Origin: Sinomicrobium kalidii | Lineage (GTDB): Bacteria > Bacteroidota > Bacteroidia > Flavobacteriales > Flavobacteriaceae | DNA length: 64,000 nt | Assembly: GCF_021183825.1 (NCBI RefSeq) | Contig: NZ_CP089211.1 | Coordinates: 5,252,501 to 5,316,500, forward strand | Direction of reading: 5' to 3' | Shown: positions 27,001 through 34,386 of the stretch, in pieces | How the letters are laid out: each line of letters begins with the position of its first letter | Numbering within the stretch: the first letter of the stretch is position 1 | Program-made: the position numbers and the translations under genes | The notes under the pieces: generated by a model | Seen by the model: the letters and a program-made list of their open reading frames with translations, nothing else | Databases searched by the model: none | What the model was told of the DNA's origin: nothing

Positions 27001-27149
27001 GGGAGCGGCAAACCGTCTTCTGCGGCGGTCACCTGCCCCTGAACCGTTTGCTCCTGCGCCCGGGCAGGCAAAACGGTTAGACTACTGCATAAAAGCAGCA
27101 GACAAAATTGAATTATCCCCGAAGGCTTAAAGCAATAATCCTTTGTCAT
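24024..27149 (-). CDS. susC: SusC/RagA-family TonB-dependent outer membrane receptor
   Basis: A 1041-residue TonB-dependent transporter. It has a signal peptide to ~residue 31 (LPARAQ), a carboxypeptidase-regulatory-like domain (VQGQVTAAEDGLPLPGVSIVVVGTTNGTTTDFDGNY), a TonB-box region (LNEVVVIGYGTQKKELVTGA), the SusC plug with GQTPGVQITSTSGQPGSG and LYVVDGVLTGDISYLN, and a large beta-barrel ending in PRPRTFMMGLNVKF. It imports oligosaccharides with energy from the TonB complex. It is the first gene of the minus-strand locus, followed by susD, SGBP, GH2, GH97, GH12 and GH31. A good promoter candidate is at 27213-27243 and a divergent regulator gene starts at 27399. Confidence 0.96.
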   Translation of the reverse strand: MTKDYCFKPSGIIQFCLLLLCSSLTVLPARAQEQTVQGQVTAAEDGLPLPGVSIVVVGTTNGTTTDFDGNYQMSVPADAELQFSYIGYTTRTVAVNGQGTVNVSMQAQADQLNEVVVIGYGTQKKELVTGANLQVGGEQLQKQSTTNALQALQGQTPGVQITSTSGQPGSGLNVVIRGLGSTGGNAPLYVVDGVLTGDISYLNNSDIESISILKDAASAAIYGSQASNGVVLVTTKGGKKGELQMTFDQYYGIQRVANKIDMLNAREYASILNEAAVNSGKLPYFSDSDIDAMGSGTDWMGAMFKDNAVTQNYTLGVSGGSENSVFSSSLSYTAEEGIVGGKDLSNYERYNFRINSEHKLYDGRVTFGENLSFAYIKNNGVGVGNQYNNSLRGAFNTNPLVPFYDENGNFYNTSDDSEGWLSGQSNPYASMVYGNQNRNNSQKLVGNVYLEFELLKNLKFRTSLGIDYTANEGHAFSPIYQLSVYDFNNYTTASQSTSKGHSLLWDNLLTYKFNIAENHNFEAMMGTSSYKYEDNYMYGSNVNLVFDDLKRAWLDNALNTDGAQITLNGGPRNINKRMSYFGRLNYTYKDKYLLNATFRADGSSQFHENNRWGYFPSVSAGWVATEEEFLRNATWLSFFKLRASWGQVGNQNAGNFQYLSPVTFANTNYIFGNEEGALSPGAYPSRYANPDLKWEASEQIDIGFDARLFRNSLTVNFDWYKKTNKDWLIKPPILATAGADAPWINGGDVVNKGVELALNYHGNIKDLNFTVGVNGAYNKNTVGNIPTEDGIIHGEANQLFDNSSEFYRAQSGYPLGYFWGLETAGIFQTEQDVLNHTSNGTVIQPSAQPGDVIYVDQNGDGSINDLDKINIGDPNPDFNFGFNIALDYQAFDLSLQANGVAGNQIVQSYRNQSSQYANHTTAILDRWHGPGSSNSVPRVTEDNRNWVNFSDLYVQDGDFLRISNVTVGFDIAKLKLNKKFFASQFRVYASVLNLYTFTNYNGMDPEIGYGISNDDYNFSSGVDLGYYPRPRTFMMGLNVKF

Positions 27150-27212
27150 AATGATTGATTTAGTATTTAAGTTAATAGTCTTCTATACCATTTCTTATAG
27201 TTTAACTGACCA

Positions 27213-27243
27213 CAAGTGTAACCAATAATTTCCAATACTGCAA
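27213..27243 (-). promoter_or_regulatory. susC promoter
   Basis: On the minus strand TTG (27241-27243) is followed by 20 bases and TACACTTG (27213-27220), 7 of 8 to the TAnnTTTG box. Predicted leader is about 57 bases to the susC ATG. The AT-rich sequence just upstream would be the natural site for the divergent regulator. Confidence 0.45.
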
Positions 27244-27398
27244 TATTTTTTAAGATAATTTTTGTAATTGCTAAAAAAATGAGATATTTATGACCCTATT
27301 AATAATAGTTCCACTCCCCTTTTTCATTTACCGGGAAAAACAAGAACTTTGCAGCCTGTTTTGATCGGGCACAACACTTAACTTAAACAGTAAAATAA

Positions 27399-28118
27399 AT
27401 GAATAAAAAAGCCATCGATTCCGTGTCTATAAAAGAGATGGACAGTGATGTTGTAGATGCCGTAACCATTGATTGCACCATATTCGGGTTTAATGAAGGG
27501 ACGCTTGAAGTTTTACTGGTACAACATGCCGAAGGCATAAGCAAAGGAAAGTGGGGATTGCCCGGAGGGTGGATCAAAAAAGAAGAAAGCATCGACGATG
27601 CGGCATACAGGCTTTTAAGAGATCTTACCGGAATTGACAATATTTACCTCGAACAGCTAAAAGCTTTTGGCAGCCCGGACAGGTTTCCCCTCAGCCGGGT
27701 TATCACCATAGGATATTACGCCCTTATCAAAAAGGAAGACTACCGCTTAACCCCCGGTTTTACGGCTTCCGCTGTTAAATGGTACAAAGTGAAGGAAATC
27801 CCCGAACTTATTTATGACCACGCCCAGATCCTCGAAATCAGTCTCAAACGGTTGAAAAGAAGGGTACGCCAGGCCCCGGTAGGTTTTAACCTCCTCCCCG
27901 AAAAATTCACCTTGTTGCAGTTAATGCATTTGTACGAAGAGATCCTCGAAGTGGAAATGGACAAACCCAATTTCCGACGCAAGTTCCTCAGAATGAAACT
28001 CCTTGTCCCTCTCGACGAAAAGGAAACCGATGTATCGCACCGCGCCGCACAGTTGTATAAGTTCGACCCGAAAATATACGAAAAACTCACCGAAAAAGGG
28101 TTTAATTTCGAATTTTGA
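27399..28118 (+). CDS. NUDIX-domain transcriptional regulator (NrtR-like, winged helix)
   Basis: A 239-residue protein with an N-terminal NUDIX fold and a C-terminal winged-helix part (about 160-239, GFNLLPEKFTLLQLMHLYEEIL, DKPNFRRKFLRMK). The Nudix box region at 56-78 (GGWIKKEESIDDAAYRLLRDLTGI) lacks the catalytic REUxEE glutamates. That is the hallmark of NrtR-type regulators, which bind a sugar or ADP-ribose-like ligand and do not hydrolyse it. In Bacteroidota such proteins control sugar catabolic genes. It is divergent from susC with a 249-base spacer, so it is the natural candidate regulator of the polysaccharide locus, instead of a hybrid two-component or SusR-type sensor. The effector is unknown. 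Confidence 0.83.
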   Translation: MNKKAIDSVSIKEMDSDVVDAVTIDCTIFGFNEGTLEVLLVQHAEGISKGKWGLPGGWIKKEESIDDAAYRLLRDLTGIDNIYLEQLKAFGSPDRFPLSRVITIGYYALIKKEDYRLTPGFTASAVKWYKVKEIPELIYDHAQILEISLKRLKRRVRQAPVGFNLLPEKFTLLQLMHLYEEILEVEMDKPNFRRKFLRMKLLVPLDEKETDVSHRAAQLYKFDPKIYEKLTEKGFNFEF

Positions 28119-28135
28119 TATAACCTGTTACGGCA

Positions 28136-28297
28136 AATTATAAGTTGTAAAAGATTGAGAAAGATCGATAGAAGATTGAAGGAGATTAAAGTATACCCAA
28201 AATCAATCTCTTTCAATCTACCCGCGTAGTGTCCATCAATCTCCTGTCAATCCTTTGCCATACACTAACAATTGTCAGCACCCGATAACCGAATAAC
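28136..28297. repeat. dispersed AGATTGA-rich palindromic repeat, copy A
   Basis: About 160 bases composed of several AAGATTGA-type units followed by their inverse (CAATCT...ATCAATCTCCTGTCAATC), flanked by AATTATAAG on the left and CAGCACCCGATAACCGAATAAC on the right. The whole block recurs in the same orientation at 31980-32141 with high similarity and one 8-base length difference. No reading frame is conserved. It fills the 335-base spacer before gcvT. Confidence 0.75.
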
Positions 28298-28453
28298 CCG
28301 TCAACCAGATAACTTCCCCCCACTTTCCTTTACTACTCTCCATTTTTTGAATATTTTAGCAGCGCTTTTCCCGCGCCGGGTTACCCCGTTGCCGGACGGG
28401 CAGGCACAGATCAGTAAAACATGTATACACACTAACACAATTATACACGAACT

Positions 28454-29536
28454 ATGAAGAACACAGCACTGACCGATGTACATACCGCCCTCGGGGCCAA
28501 AATCGTTCCTTTTGCAGGATACAACATGCCCGTACAATACGAAGGGGTTAACGCAGAACACGAGACCGTAAGGAACGCCGTCGGGGTTTTTGACGTAAGC
28601 CATATGGGCGAATTTATCATCAGCGGTGACAAGGCCCTCGACCTTATTCAGAAAATCTCTTCCAACGATGCCGCCAGGCTCACCATCGGCAAGGCACAGT
28701 ACAGTTGCATGCCCAACGACAAGGGGGGCATTGTGGACGACCTTATCATATACCGCCTCGGGGAAACCGAATACCTGCTGGTGGTCAATGCCGCCAATAT
28801 CGAAAAAGACTGGAAGTGGATCGAATCGCACAACACTTTCGGGGCCGATATGAAAGACGTATCAGACCATTATTCGTTACTCGCCATTCAGGGACCGAAA
28901 GCTGTTGAGGCCATGCAGTCCATTACCCCGGTCGATCTGGCGTCAATACCTTTCTATCATTTTGAAACCGGAGAATTTGCCGGAGTACAGGATATCATTA
29001 TCTCGGCCACCGGGTACACAGGCAGCGGAGGCTTCGAGATTTACTGTAAGAACGAAGACGCAAAACAGGTTTGGGATAAAGTGTTTGAAGCCGGGGCCGA
29101 TTTTGGCATAAAACCCATTGGCCTTGCCGCAAGGGACACCCTGCGACTTGAAATGGGATACTGCCTGTACGGAAATGATATTGACGACACCACATCGCCC
29201 ATCGAGGCCAAACTGGGATGGATCACCAAGTTTACCAAGGACTTCGTAAACGCCGAAGCACTCAAAAAACAGAAAGAAGACGGCCCGGAAAGAAAACTGG
29301 TGGCCTTTGAACTTACCGAAAAAGGCATTCCGAGACAAGGCTATGACATTGTAGACGGCGAAGGCAGTAAAATAGGAAATGTTACCAGCGGTACCATGTC
29401 CCCTTCCCTCGGAAAAGGTATCGGCATGGGCTATGTGCCTGCCGAAGTGGCCAAACCGGGAAACACCGTTCACATACAAATACGAAAAAAGGCCGTACCC
29501 GCAACCCTGGTAAAACTGCCTTTCTATAAAAACTAA
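28454..29536 (+). CDS. gcvT: glycine cleavage system T protein (aminomethyltransferase)
   Basis: GcvT transfers the methylene group from the H-protein aminomethyl arm to tetrahydrofolate, releasing ammonia. 360 residues, standard length. Landmarks: N-terminal [101 protein letters not shown] with the folate-site Asp, and a C-terminal [16 protein letters not shown]. The other gcv genes are not adjacent, as is common in this phylum. It lies 7 bases before glsA, so the two are co-transcribed. Confidence 0.96.
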   Translation: MKNTALTDVHTALGAKIVPFAGYNMPVQYEGVNAEHETVRNAVGVFDVSHMGEFIISGDKALDLIQKISSNDAARLTIGKAQYSCMPNDKGGIVDDLIIYRLGETEYLLVVNAANIEKDWKWIESHNTFGADMKDVSDHYSLLAIQGPKAVEAMQSITPVDLASIPFYHFETGEFAGVQDIIISATGYTGSGGFEIYCKNEDAKQVWDKVFEAGADFGIKPIGLAARDTLRLEMGYCLYGNDIDDTTSPIEAKLGWITKFTKDFVNAEALKKQKEDGPERKLVAFELTEKGIPRQGYDIVDGEGSKIGNVTSGTMSPSLGKGIGMGYVPAEVAKPGNTVHIQIRKKAVPATLVKLPFYKN

Positions 29537-29543
29537 CAACACT

Positions 29544-30455
29544 ATGGAGTACCAGCGTATCCTGGAAGAAATTCACGCCGCCCTGAAGGACGTCCCGCAA
29601 AAAGGGATGGTAGCTTCCTATATCCCGGAACTCCGGAAAATAGATGCCGACCGTTTCGGGCTTTACCTCCTTACGCTGGACAAACAGGAATTCGGTACGG
29701 GACATTTTGATACTCCCTTTTCCATACAAAGCATCTCCAAGGTGCTCTCCCTGGCCAGGGCACTGGAATTTGTAGGCACCGACCTCTGGGAGCGGGTGGA
29801 TGTGGAGCCATCGGGGAACCCGTTTAACTTCCTCACGCTCCTGGAGCTCGAAAGGGGAATTCCCCGCAACCCCTTTATCAATGCCGGGGCCCTTGTGGTA
29901 AGTGATGTGCTCCTCTCCCACTTTGACAATCCGAAAGAAGATTTCCTGAATTACGTCAGGGAACTTGCACAAGACGGTTCAATTTGTTATAATGAAGCTG
30001 TGGCCGCTTCCGAAAAAGCTACCGGCTATCGCAATGCCGCGGCGGCCAACCTGTTAAAAGCCTTCGGGAACATGCACAACAAGGTAGAAGACGTACTGGA
30101 CTTCTATTTTTACCAGTGCTCCCTTTCCATGAGTTGCAGGCAACTGGCCACAACGTTCTATATGTTTGCCAATTCGGGAAAAAATGCGGGCGGCAAAACC
30201 TTCATCTCCCCGAGTCAGGTAAAAAGGATAAACGCCGTGATGCTCACCTGCGGGTTTTACGACGAGGCCGGAGAATTTGCCTTCGAGGTCGGCCTCCCCG
30301 GAAAAAGCGGCGTGGGCGGAGGCATTGTAGCCGTACATCCCGGGAAGTATTGTATTTCCACATGGGCCCCGGGGCTGAACGAAAAAGGAAATTCCCTGCT
30401 GGGCATGCAGGCATTGGAAATGTTTACAACAAAAACAGGATATTCCATATTCTGA
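29544..30455 (+). CDS. glsA: glutaminase
   Basis: Serine-dependent beta-lactamase-like glutaminase, converting glutamine to glutamate and ammonia in the cytoplasm. 303 residues, family-typical. The catalytic S-x-x-K pair is Ser63-Lys66 (FSIQSISKVLSL), NPFINAGALVVSD is the substrate-binding segment, and SGKNAGGKTF and LPGKSGVGGGIVAVHPGKY complete the pattern. It starts 7 bases after gcvT. The pairing may reflect shared nitrogen metabolism but no regulatory site was seen. Confidence 0.95.
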   Translation: MEYQRILEEIHAALKDVPQKGMVASYIPELRKIDADRFGLYLLTLDKQEFGTGHFDTPFSIQSISKVLSLARALEFVGTDLWERVDVEPSGNPFNFLTLLELERGIPRNPFINAGALVVSDVLLSHFDNPKEDFLNYVRELAQDGSICYNEAVAASEKATGYRNAAAANLLKAFGNMHNKVEDVLDFYFYQCSLSMSCRQLATTFYMFANSGKNAGGKTFISPSQVKRINAVMLTCGFYDEAGEFAFEVGLPGKSGVGGGIVAVHPGKYCISTWAPGLNEKGNSLLGMQALEMFTTKTGYSIF

Positions 30456-30464
30456 CACCGATTT

Positions 30465-30500
30465 GAAGATTGAAAAAGATTGATGTAGATTGCAATACCA
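30465..30500. repeat. fragment of the AGATTGA-type dispersed repeat
   Basis: A short stretch after glsA carrying three AGATTG units, related to the larger copies at 28136 and 31980. No inverse arm is visible. Confidence 0.4.
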
Positions 30501-30634
30501 ATCGGGCAATGGCCTGATAAAGAAAATTAACGTGAAACGGATACCACCACCGGTTACCGGAAGTGCATACCGCCACCTGAAAGACCGGCCTGCCGGCAGG
30601 GAACAGGTAACCAGAACCGTAAACCATTATTGTT

Positions 30635-31447
30635 TTGAGAAGGATATTGATATTAGGAGCAAGCGGATTTATAGGAAGTTCCCTCTACAGGGAACTGTGC
30701 CCCTATTACGATACGTATGGCACCTATTTCACCAATACTTCTTATGTGAACAACCAGCATTTCCTGTATTTTAACCTGGAAACCGATCCGGTAGAGTCGC
30801 TCATCGAATCCGTAAAGCCCACCTGTATCATATCTGCCCTTCGCGGTAATTTTGAAGAACAGGTTCACCTGCACAAGGAAATAACCACCATCATAGCCAA
30901 ACGGGGTATCCGCATCATATTCCTCTCTTCGGCCAATGTATTTGATGCGTTCAGCAATTTTCCCTCTTACGAATACGACAAAACCTTATCAGAAAGCATC
31001 TACGGCAGGTTCAAAATAAAGATAGAAAACATGCTGCTGCGGCTGCCTGTGTGGCAATACGTTATAGCCCGGATGCCCATGGTATTCGGACCAAAATCGC
31101 CCAGGCTTAACGAACTGAAGCAATTTCTCGAAAACCGTGAGGCCTACGAGGTCTTTCCCGACCTGGTGATGAACGTCACCGCTGCCGACAAGGTTGCGCA
31201 GCAGGTGCATTATCTCATCAACAGGCACAAGTCCGGCATCTATCACCTCGGAAGCCGGGACCTCGTCCACCACAACGAATTTATACGGGATATCAGTCAA
31301 GAGCTCGGATACAAAAAACCGCTTTTCAAAAATGTATATACCCGCAATACCGACAGGTTCCTCGCCGTGCTCCCCAAAGACAACAAATTGCCGGAGCAAT
31401 TCCAGATCGAGGTCCGTGATGTCATTAACAGTACGGTCCTGCGCTGA
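30635..31447 (+). CDS. NAD-dependent epimerase / dTDP-4-dehydrorhamnose reductase-like protein
   Basis: A 270-residue extended short-chain dehydrogenase. The Rossmann motif ILILGASGFIGSSLYREL starts at residue 4, FLSSANVFDAFSNFP follows, and the catalytic tyrosine region is probably Y...FKIKIENMLL (RmlD-type Y-x-x-x-K is imperfect: SIYGRFKIKIE). VIARMPMVFGPKSPRL and YHLGSRDLVHHNEFIRDI match RmlD-like reductases. The start is TTG at 30635, since no in-frame ATG precedes the Rossmann strand. No sugar-nucleotide pathway genes are adjacent, so the substrate is unknown. It follows glsA by 180 bases. Confidence 0.72.
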   Translation: MRRILILGASGFIGSSLYRELCPYYDTYGTYFTNTSYVNNQHFLYFNLETDPVESLIESVKPTCIISALRGNFEEQVHLHKEITTIIAKRGIRIIFLSSANVFDAFSNFPSYEYDKTLSESIYGRFKIKIENMLLRLPVWQYVIARMPMVFGPKSPRLNELKQFLENREAYEVFPDLVMNVTAADKVAQQVHYLINRHKSGIYHLGSRDLVHHNEFIRDISQELGYKKPLFKNVYTRNTDRFLAVLPKDNKLPEQFQIEVRDVINSTVLR

Positions 31448-31979
31448 TCTGCCCTCCGGAAACCTGGCGGTTATATCAGAAAACAAATCGGACTCACGGT
31501 AAAATAAGCCCATCACTCCCCGAAGTACCCGGAATACAACCCAAAGTAAGCCCTCCGCATACAAAAGTAAACAGCCCCCGTTAAAAAGAGGATACCCCCC
31601 GGCTGACAGCAGCCTCACCCCGTACAAAAGTTCAAAGAAAACACTACAAAGTACCCGGAATACACAGCAAAGCTCCCCCACCCCTTACAAAAGCTTCCTC
31701 GCCCCGGGTACGAGCATATTGTCCCCGTTTTAAGTTCTGGTTAACAGGTTATTAAGTTGATTGAGTTATTGAGTTAAAAGCAAAAAGCTCCTCCTTTCAG
31801 ATAAAGGGAAGTATCCGGACTGACGTTTGTACGGAGGGTTTGAAAACCCGAACCACAGCAAAAAACACAAATACAAGGGAACAACGCAATAACACATGAA
31901 CCTATTACCCCAATAACCGAATAAATTTCTCCCATTTTTAACACGCCACAAAGTTTATGCTGAAGATCAGACTACAGGG

Positions 31980-32141
31980 AATTATAAGGCGTAAAGGATT
32001 GAGATAGATCGATAGAAGATTGATAGGAGATTGAAGGAGGCTAAAAATCAATCTTCTTCAATCTACCCACGTAGTCCTCATCAATCTCCTGTCAATCTTT
32101 TGTTATGCCTGATAAGTATCAGCACTCAATAACCGTATAAC
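31980..32141. repeat. dispersed AGATTGA-rich palindromic repeat, copy B
   Basis: Direct-orientation second copy of the block at 28136-28297. It shares the AATTATAAG left edge, the GATCGATAGAAGATTGA left arm, CTTCAATCTACCC-CGTAGT centre, CATCAATCTCCTGTCAATC right arm and CAGCAC-C-ATAACC-ATAAC edge. The two copies bracket gcvT, glsA and the reductase gene. Confidence 0.75.
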
Positions 32142-32177
32142 AAACACCCGTTTTTATCCAAAACCGAAAAAGACAAA

Positions 32178-32208
32178 TTGGACAATACCACCGAACTTTA
32201 TATTTTTG
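32178..32208 (+). promoter_or_regulatory. yebC promoter
   Basis: TTG (32178-32180), 20 bases, then TATTTTTG (32201-32208), a perfect TAnnTTTG -7 box. The predicted leader is about 45 bases. Confidence 0.6.
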
Positions 32209-32258
32209 TACATTACACCGGAAGAAATACAAAAAACATCTAATAACGAATACTATTT

Positions 32259-32969
32259 ATGGGAAGAGCTTTTGAGTTCAGGAAAACGCGGAAATTAAAA
32301 AGGTGGAGTGCCATGGCCAAAACCTTTACCCGCCTGGGCAAGGATATTGTGATTGCAGTGAAAGAAGGTGGCCCCCACCCGGAGACCAATGCGCGATTGC
32401 GGGCCATAATACAAAATGCCAAGGCGGCCAACATGCCCAAGGACAATATAGAGCGCGCCATAAAAAGAGCTTCCGACAAAAACACCGAAAACTATAAAGA
32501 AGTCCTTTTCGAAGGCTACGGACCTCACGGGATCGCCGTCCTTGTCGAAGCTGCCACAGATAACAACAACCGTACGGTAGCCAACATACGAAGCTACTTT
32601 AACAAGTGCAACGGCAACCTGGGCACCAGCGGTTCTGTGGAATTCATGTTCGACCATACCTGTAATTTCCGCATCAATGGCGAAGGAATTGACATTGAAG
32701 AACTGGAACTGGAAATGATCGATTTCGGGGCCGAAGAAGTCTTTGAGGATGAAGACGGAATTCTCATCTATGCCCCTTTCGAAAGCTTCGGCGCCATTCA
32801 GAAGGAACTGGAAAGCCGGGATATTGAAATCCTCTCTTCAGGATTTGAAAGAATCCCCCAGGTCACCAAAAAGCTGGAACCCGAACAGGTGGCCGATATT
32901 GAAAAATTACTGGAAAAGATCGAGGAAGACGACGACGTGCAAAATGTTTATCACACTATGGAGGAATAG
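32259..32969 (+). CDS. yebC: YebC/PmpR-TACO1 family protein
   Basis: A 236-residue member of the YebC/TACO1 family, now seen as translation factors acting on stalled proline tracts and earlier described as DNA-binding regulators. The N-terminus MGRAFEFRKTRKLKRWSAMAKTFTRLGKDIVIAVKEGGP and the MPKDNIERAIKRA and YGPHGIAVLVEAATDNNNRTVANIR motifs are characteristic of the longer Bacteroidota form. The C-terminus ends with VQNVYHTME as usual. It has its own promoter (32178-32208) and a strong terminator (33005-33038), so it is monocistronic and cytoplasmic. Confidence 0.93.
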   Translation: MGRAFEFRKTRKLKRWSAMAKTFTRLGKDIVIAVKEGGPHPETNARLRAIIQNAKAANMPKDNIERAIKRASDKNTENYKEVLFEGYGPHGIAVLVEAATDNNNRTVANIRSYFNKCNGNLGTSGSVEFMFDHTCNFRINGEGIDIEELELEMIDFGAEEVFEDEDGILIYAPFESFGAIQKELESRDIEILSSGFERIPQVTKKLEPEQVADIEKLLEKIEEDDDVQNVYHTMEE

Positions 32970-33004
32970 CCCGGAGCATTGAAAATTAACACGTTCATTA
33001 TAAC

Positions 33005-33038
33005 AAAAGCCATCTGTTTTAAAACAAGATGGCTTTTT
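33005..33038. terminator. intrinsic terminator after yebC
   Basis: An 11-bp stem AAAAGCCATCT/AGATGGCTTTT with loop GTTTTAAAACA and a T5 end. The A-rich left side means it could also work for minus-strand transcripts. Confidence 0.85.
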
Positions 33039-33060
33039 ATAATACAATCAGATGAGTACC

Positions 33061-33465
33061 TTTAGAAACTGTCTGAATCTTTAGTATACTGATTTGAACA
33101 GCGCTCAAAATCACAATCGGATAGTCATTGCGAGAAGCCGACCGAAGGATGCAAAGCCTGTCCTGAGCCCCGCCGAAGGGTGACCATCTCCTCAGGCAAG
33201 CAACTACTCCAAAGACATGCACAAACGGCCGGGAGGCTGCCGACGCTTCGCCGGCAGTGACCTGTTTTTGATAACATAATTATTTACAACAGCACAAAAC
33301 AACTGTCACCCCGGGCGGAATCGAGGGGTTTCTGGCTTACCAGGGCATCTCTACTCCGCTCGGGGTGACAGAAGGTGTCATTACCATTTATATGGTTAAC
33401 TAAATATTACCTGATGCAATAACGATTTATACTGGTATTCCGAAAAAAATTCAGACAGTCTCTTA
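33061..33465. mobile_element. possible MITE with ACTGTCTGAAT terminal inverted repeats
   Basis: AGAAACTGTCTGAAT at 33064-33078 is inverted as ATTCAGACAGTCTCT at 33449-33463 (14 of 15 match). The ~400 bases between have no gene but hold two palindromic units: one starting GTCATTGCGAGAAG (33124) and ending GGCAGTGAC (to ~33251), and TGTCACCCCGGGCGGA / TCCGCTCGGGGTGACA (33303-33371). The right end touches the stop codon of the pectate-lyase gene. No target duplication is clear. A transposase-less element or a nest of dispersed repeats would both fit. Confidence 0.4.
33303..33371. repeat. GTCACCCCG palindromic repeat unit
   Basis: The arms CTGTCACCCCGGGCGGAAT and ACTCCGCTCGGGGTGACAG form a long stem with few mismatches. 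This unit type is dispersed in many Bacteroidota genomes. It sits inside the possible MITE. Confidence 0.7.
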
Positions 33466-34386
33466 ATATATTCTTGTAAAAAGGCCTTTCACATTTCCAT
33501 AACCTCCGCTTCCGGTTATGGTAATATGCCCTGTATTTCCATTTCCGTCATACCCCCAGGCCTGATTATTTATTGCCGAATTATTTGTTACCGTATGCGG
33601 AACAGATTGCCCTGCGCTGCCTAATTTAAAACCATTTCCGTCTCCGTTTGAACCATATCCGTTATTACTGGCCGTACAACCTCTGATTGTTACCGTATAA
33701 GGCTGGTCATATAAATCCCAGCCATCGTCAGAATTGTGATGTGCAGTACAATCTTCAAATACATTATTTTTTCCTGCCGACAATTTACAAGCATATCCAT
33801 CTGCATTTTCCCCGCCATTCTGAGGATCATAATTATCGTTTGAATAACACTGCCTGACATAATTATCATGGCTCCCGTTATAAATTTGCAAACCGGAATC
33901 CCCATTGTAGGAAGTTGTTACGTTATATACATAATTATGACCTCCGTGCTGAAATACGATCCCGCAATCAGGAGCATTTCTTATAGTCATATTAGTAATA
34001 TTCCAGTAACTGCCATTTACTTTAACTCCCCAACTACCCGAAGGTTGATTAGAGCAGTTTAAAACTCCCCCGGTGATATTAATTTTTGAACTTGAAGTTC
34101 CGCTTCTGGCCAATTCCAGTGTTTGTGTTAAGTATATCGTTCCGTTAATGGTAATAATATCTCCCGGATTAGCCGAGGAAACCGCCGATCTTAAATCCGC
34201 TTCAGTAGCCACTGAAATTGATCTGGCAGAAGTGGTTTCCTTTTCTTTTTGAGAAGTCTCCGGTTCGGTAGAAACAACCTCTTCCCCTGAAGAAGTATTC
34301 GGTTCGGGAATAAAGGTGTCTTCTTTTTCACATGCAAAGAATGTTAAAATTCCAATCAGTAAGATGAATTTAATTTGGGCTTTCAT
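33463..34386 (-). CDS. PL9-type pectate lyase lipoprotein
   Basis: A 307-residue lipoprotein (signal ending TFFAC, Cys19) with a Ser/Thr/Glu-rich linker to about residue 55 and a right-handed parallel beta-helix. Features of polysaccharide lyase family 9 are strong: DLRSAVSSANPGDIITINGTIY, NYVRQCYSNDNYD, GENADGYACKLSAGKNNVFEDCTAHHNSDDGWDLYD (with the catalytic Lys in ACKL and calcium-binding Asp residues) and NGYGSNGDGNGFKLGSAGQ. It likely cleaves polygalacturonate by calcium-dependent beta-elimination, anchored at the envelope. It is not linked to a SusCD pair here. The stop codon lies at the inverted-repeat end of the possible MITE, so its last residues may be altered. Confidence 0.8.
   Translation of the reverse strand: MKAQIKFILLIGILTFFACEKEDTFIPEPNTSSGEEVVSTEPETSQKEKETTSARSISVATEADLRSAVSSANPGDIITINGTIYLTQTLELARSGTSSSKINITGGVLNCSNQPSGSWGVKVNGSYWNITNMTIRNAPDCGIVFQHGGHNYVYNVTTSYNGDSGLQIYNGSHDNYVRQCYSNDNYDPQNGGENADGYACKLSAGKNNVFEDCTAHHNSDDGWDLYDQPYTVTIRGCTASNNGYGSNGDGNGFKLGSAGQSVPHTVTNNSAINNQAWGYDGNGNTGHITITGSGGYGNVKGLFTRIY

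Larger units (their letters stand above)
31448..32258. other. 811-base gene-free spacer with degenerate repeats
   Basis: No credible protein gene is found. 31515-31695 holds degenerate copies of a unit with CCCGGAATACA(A)CC-CAAAGTA and, on the minus strand, CTTTTGTA-x-GGGG (near 31555, 31618 and 31684). A related TTTGTACGGAGGG lies on the plus strand near 31826. 31740-31780 has the GTTATTGAGTTATT-type repeat. 31980-32141 is the dispersed palindromic repeat copy B. The yebC promoter follows at 32178-32208. A long open frame on the minus strand over 30989-31681 is only the shadow of the reductase gene plus this repeat. Confidence 0.6.

Noticed and set aside
30989..31681. 230-residue minus-strand frame over the reductase gene and spacer
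   Set aside because: Most of it is antisense to the reductase coding region and the rest is translated degenerate repeat; no family motif.
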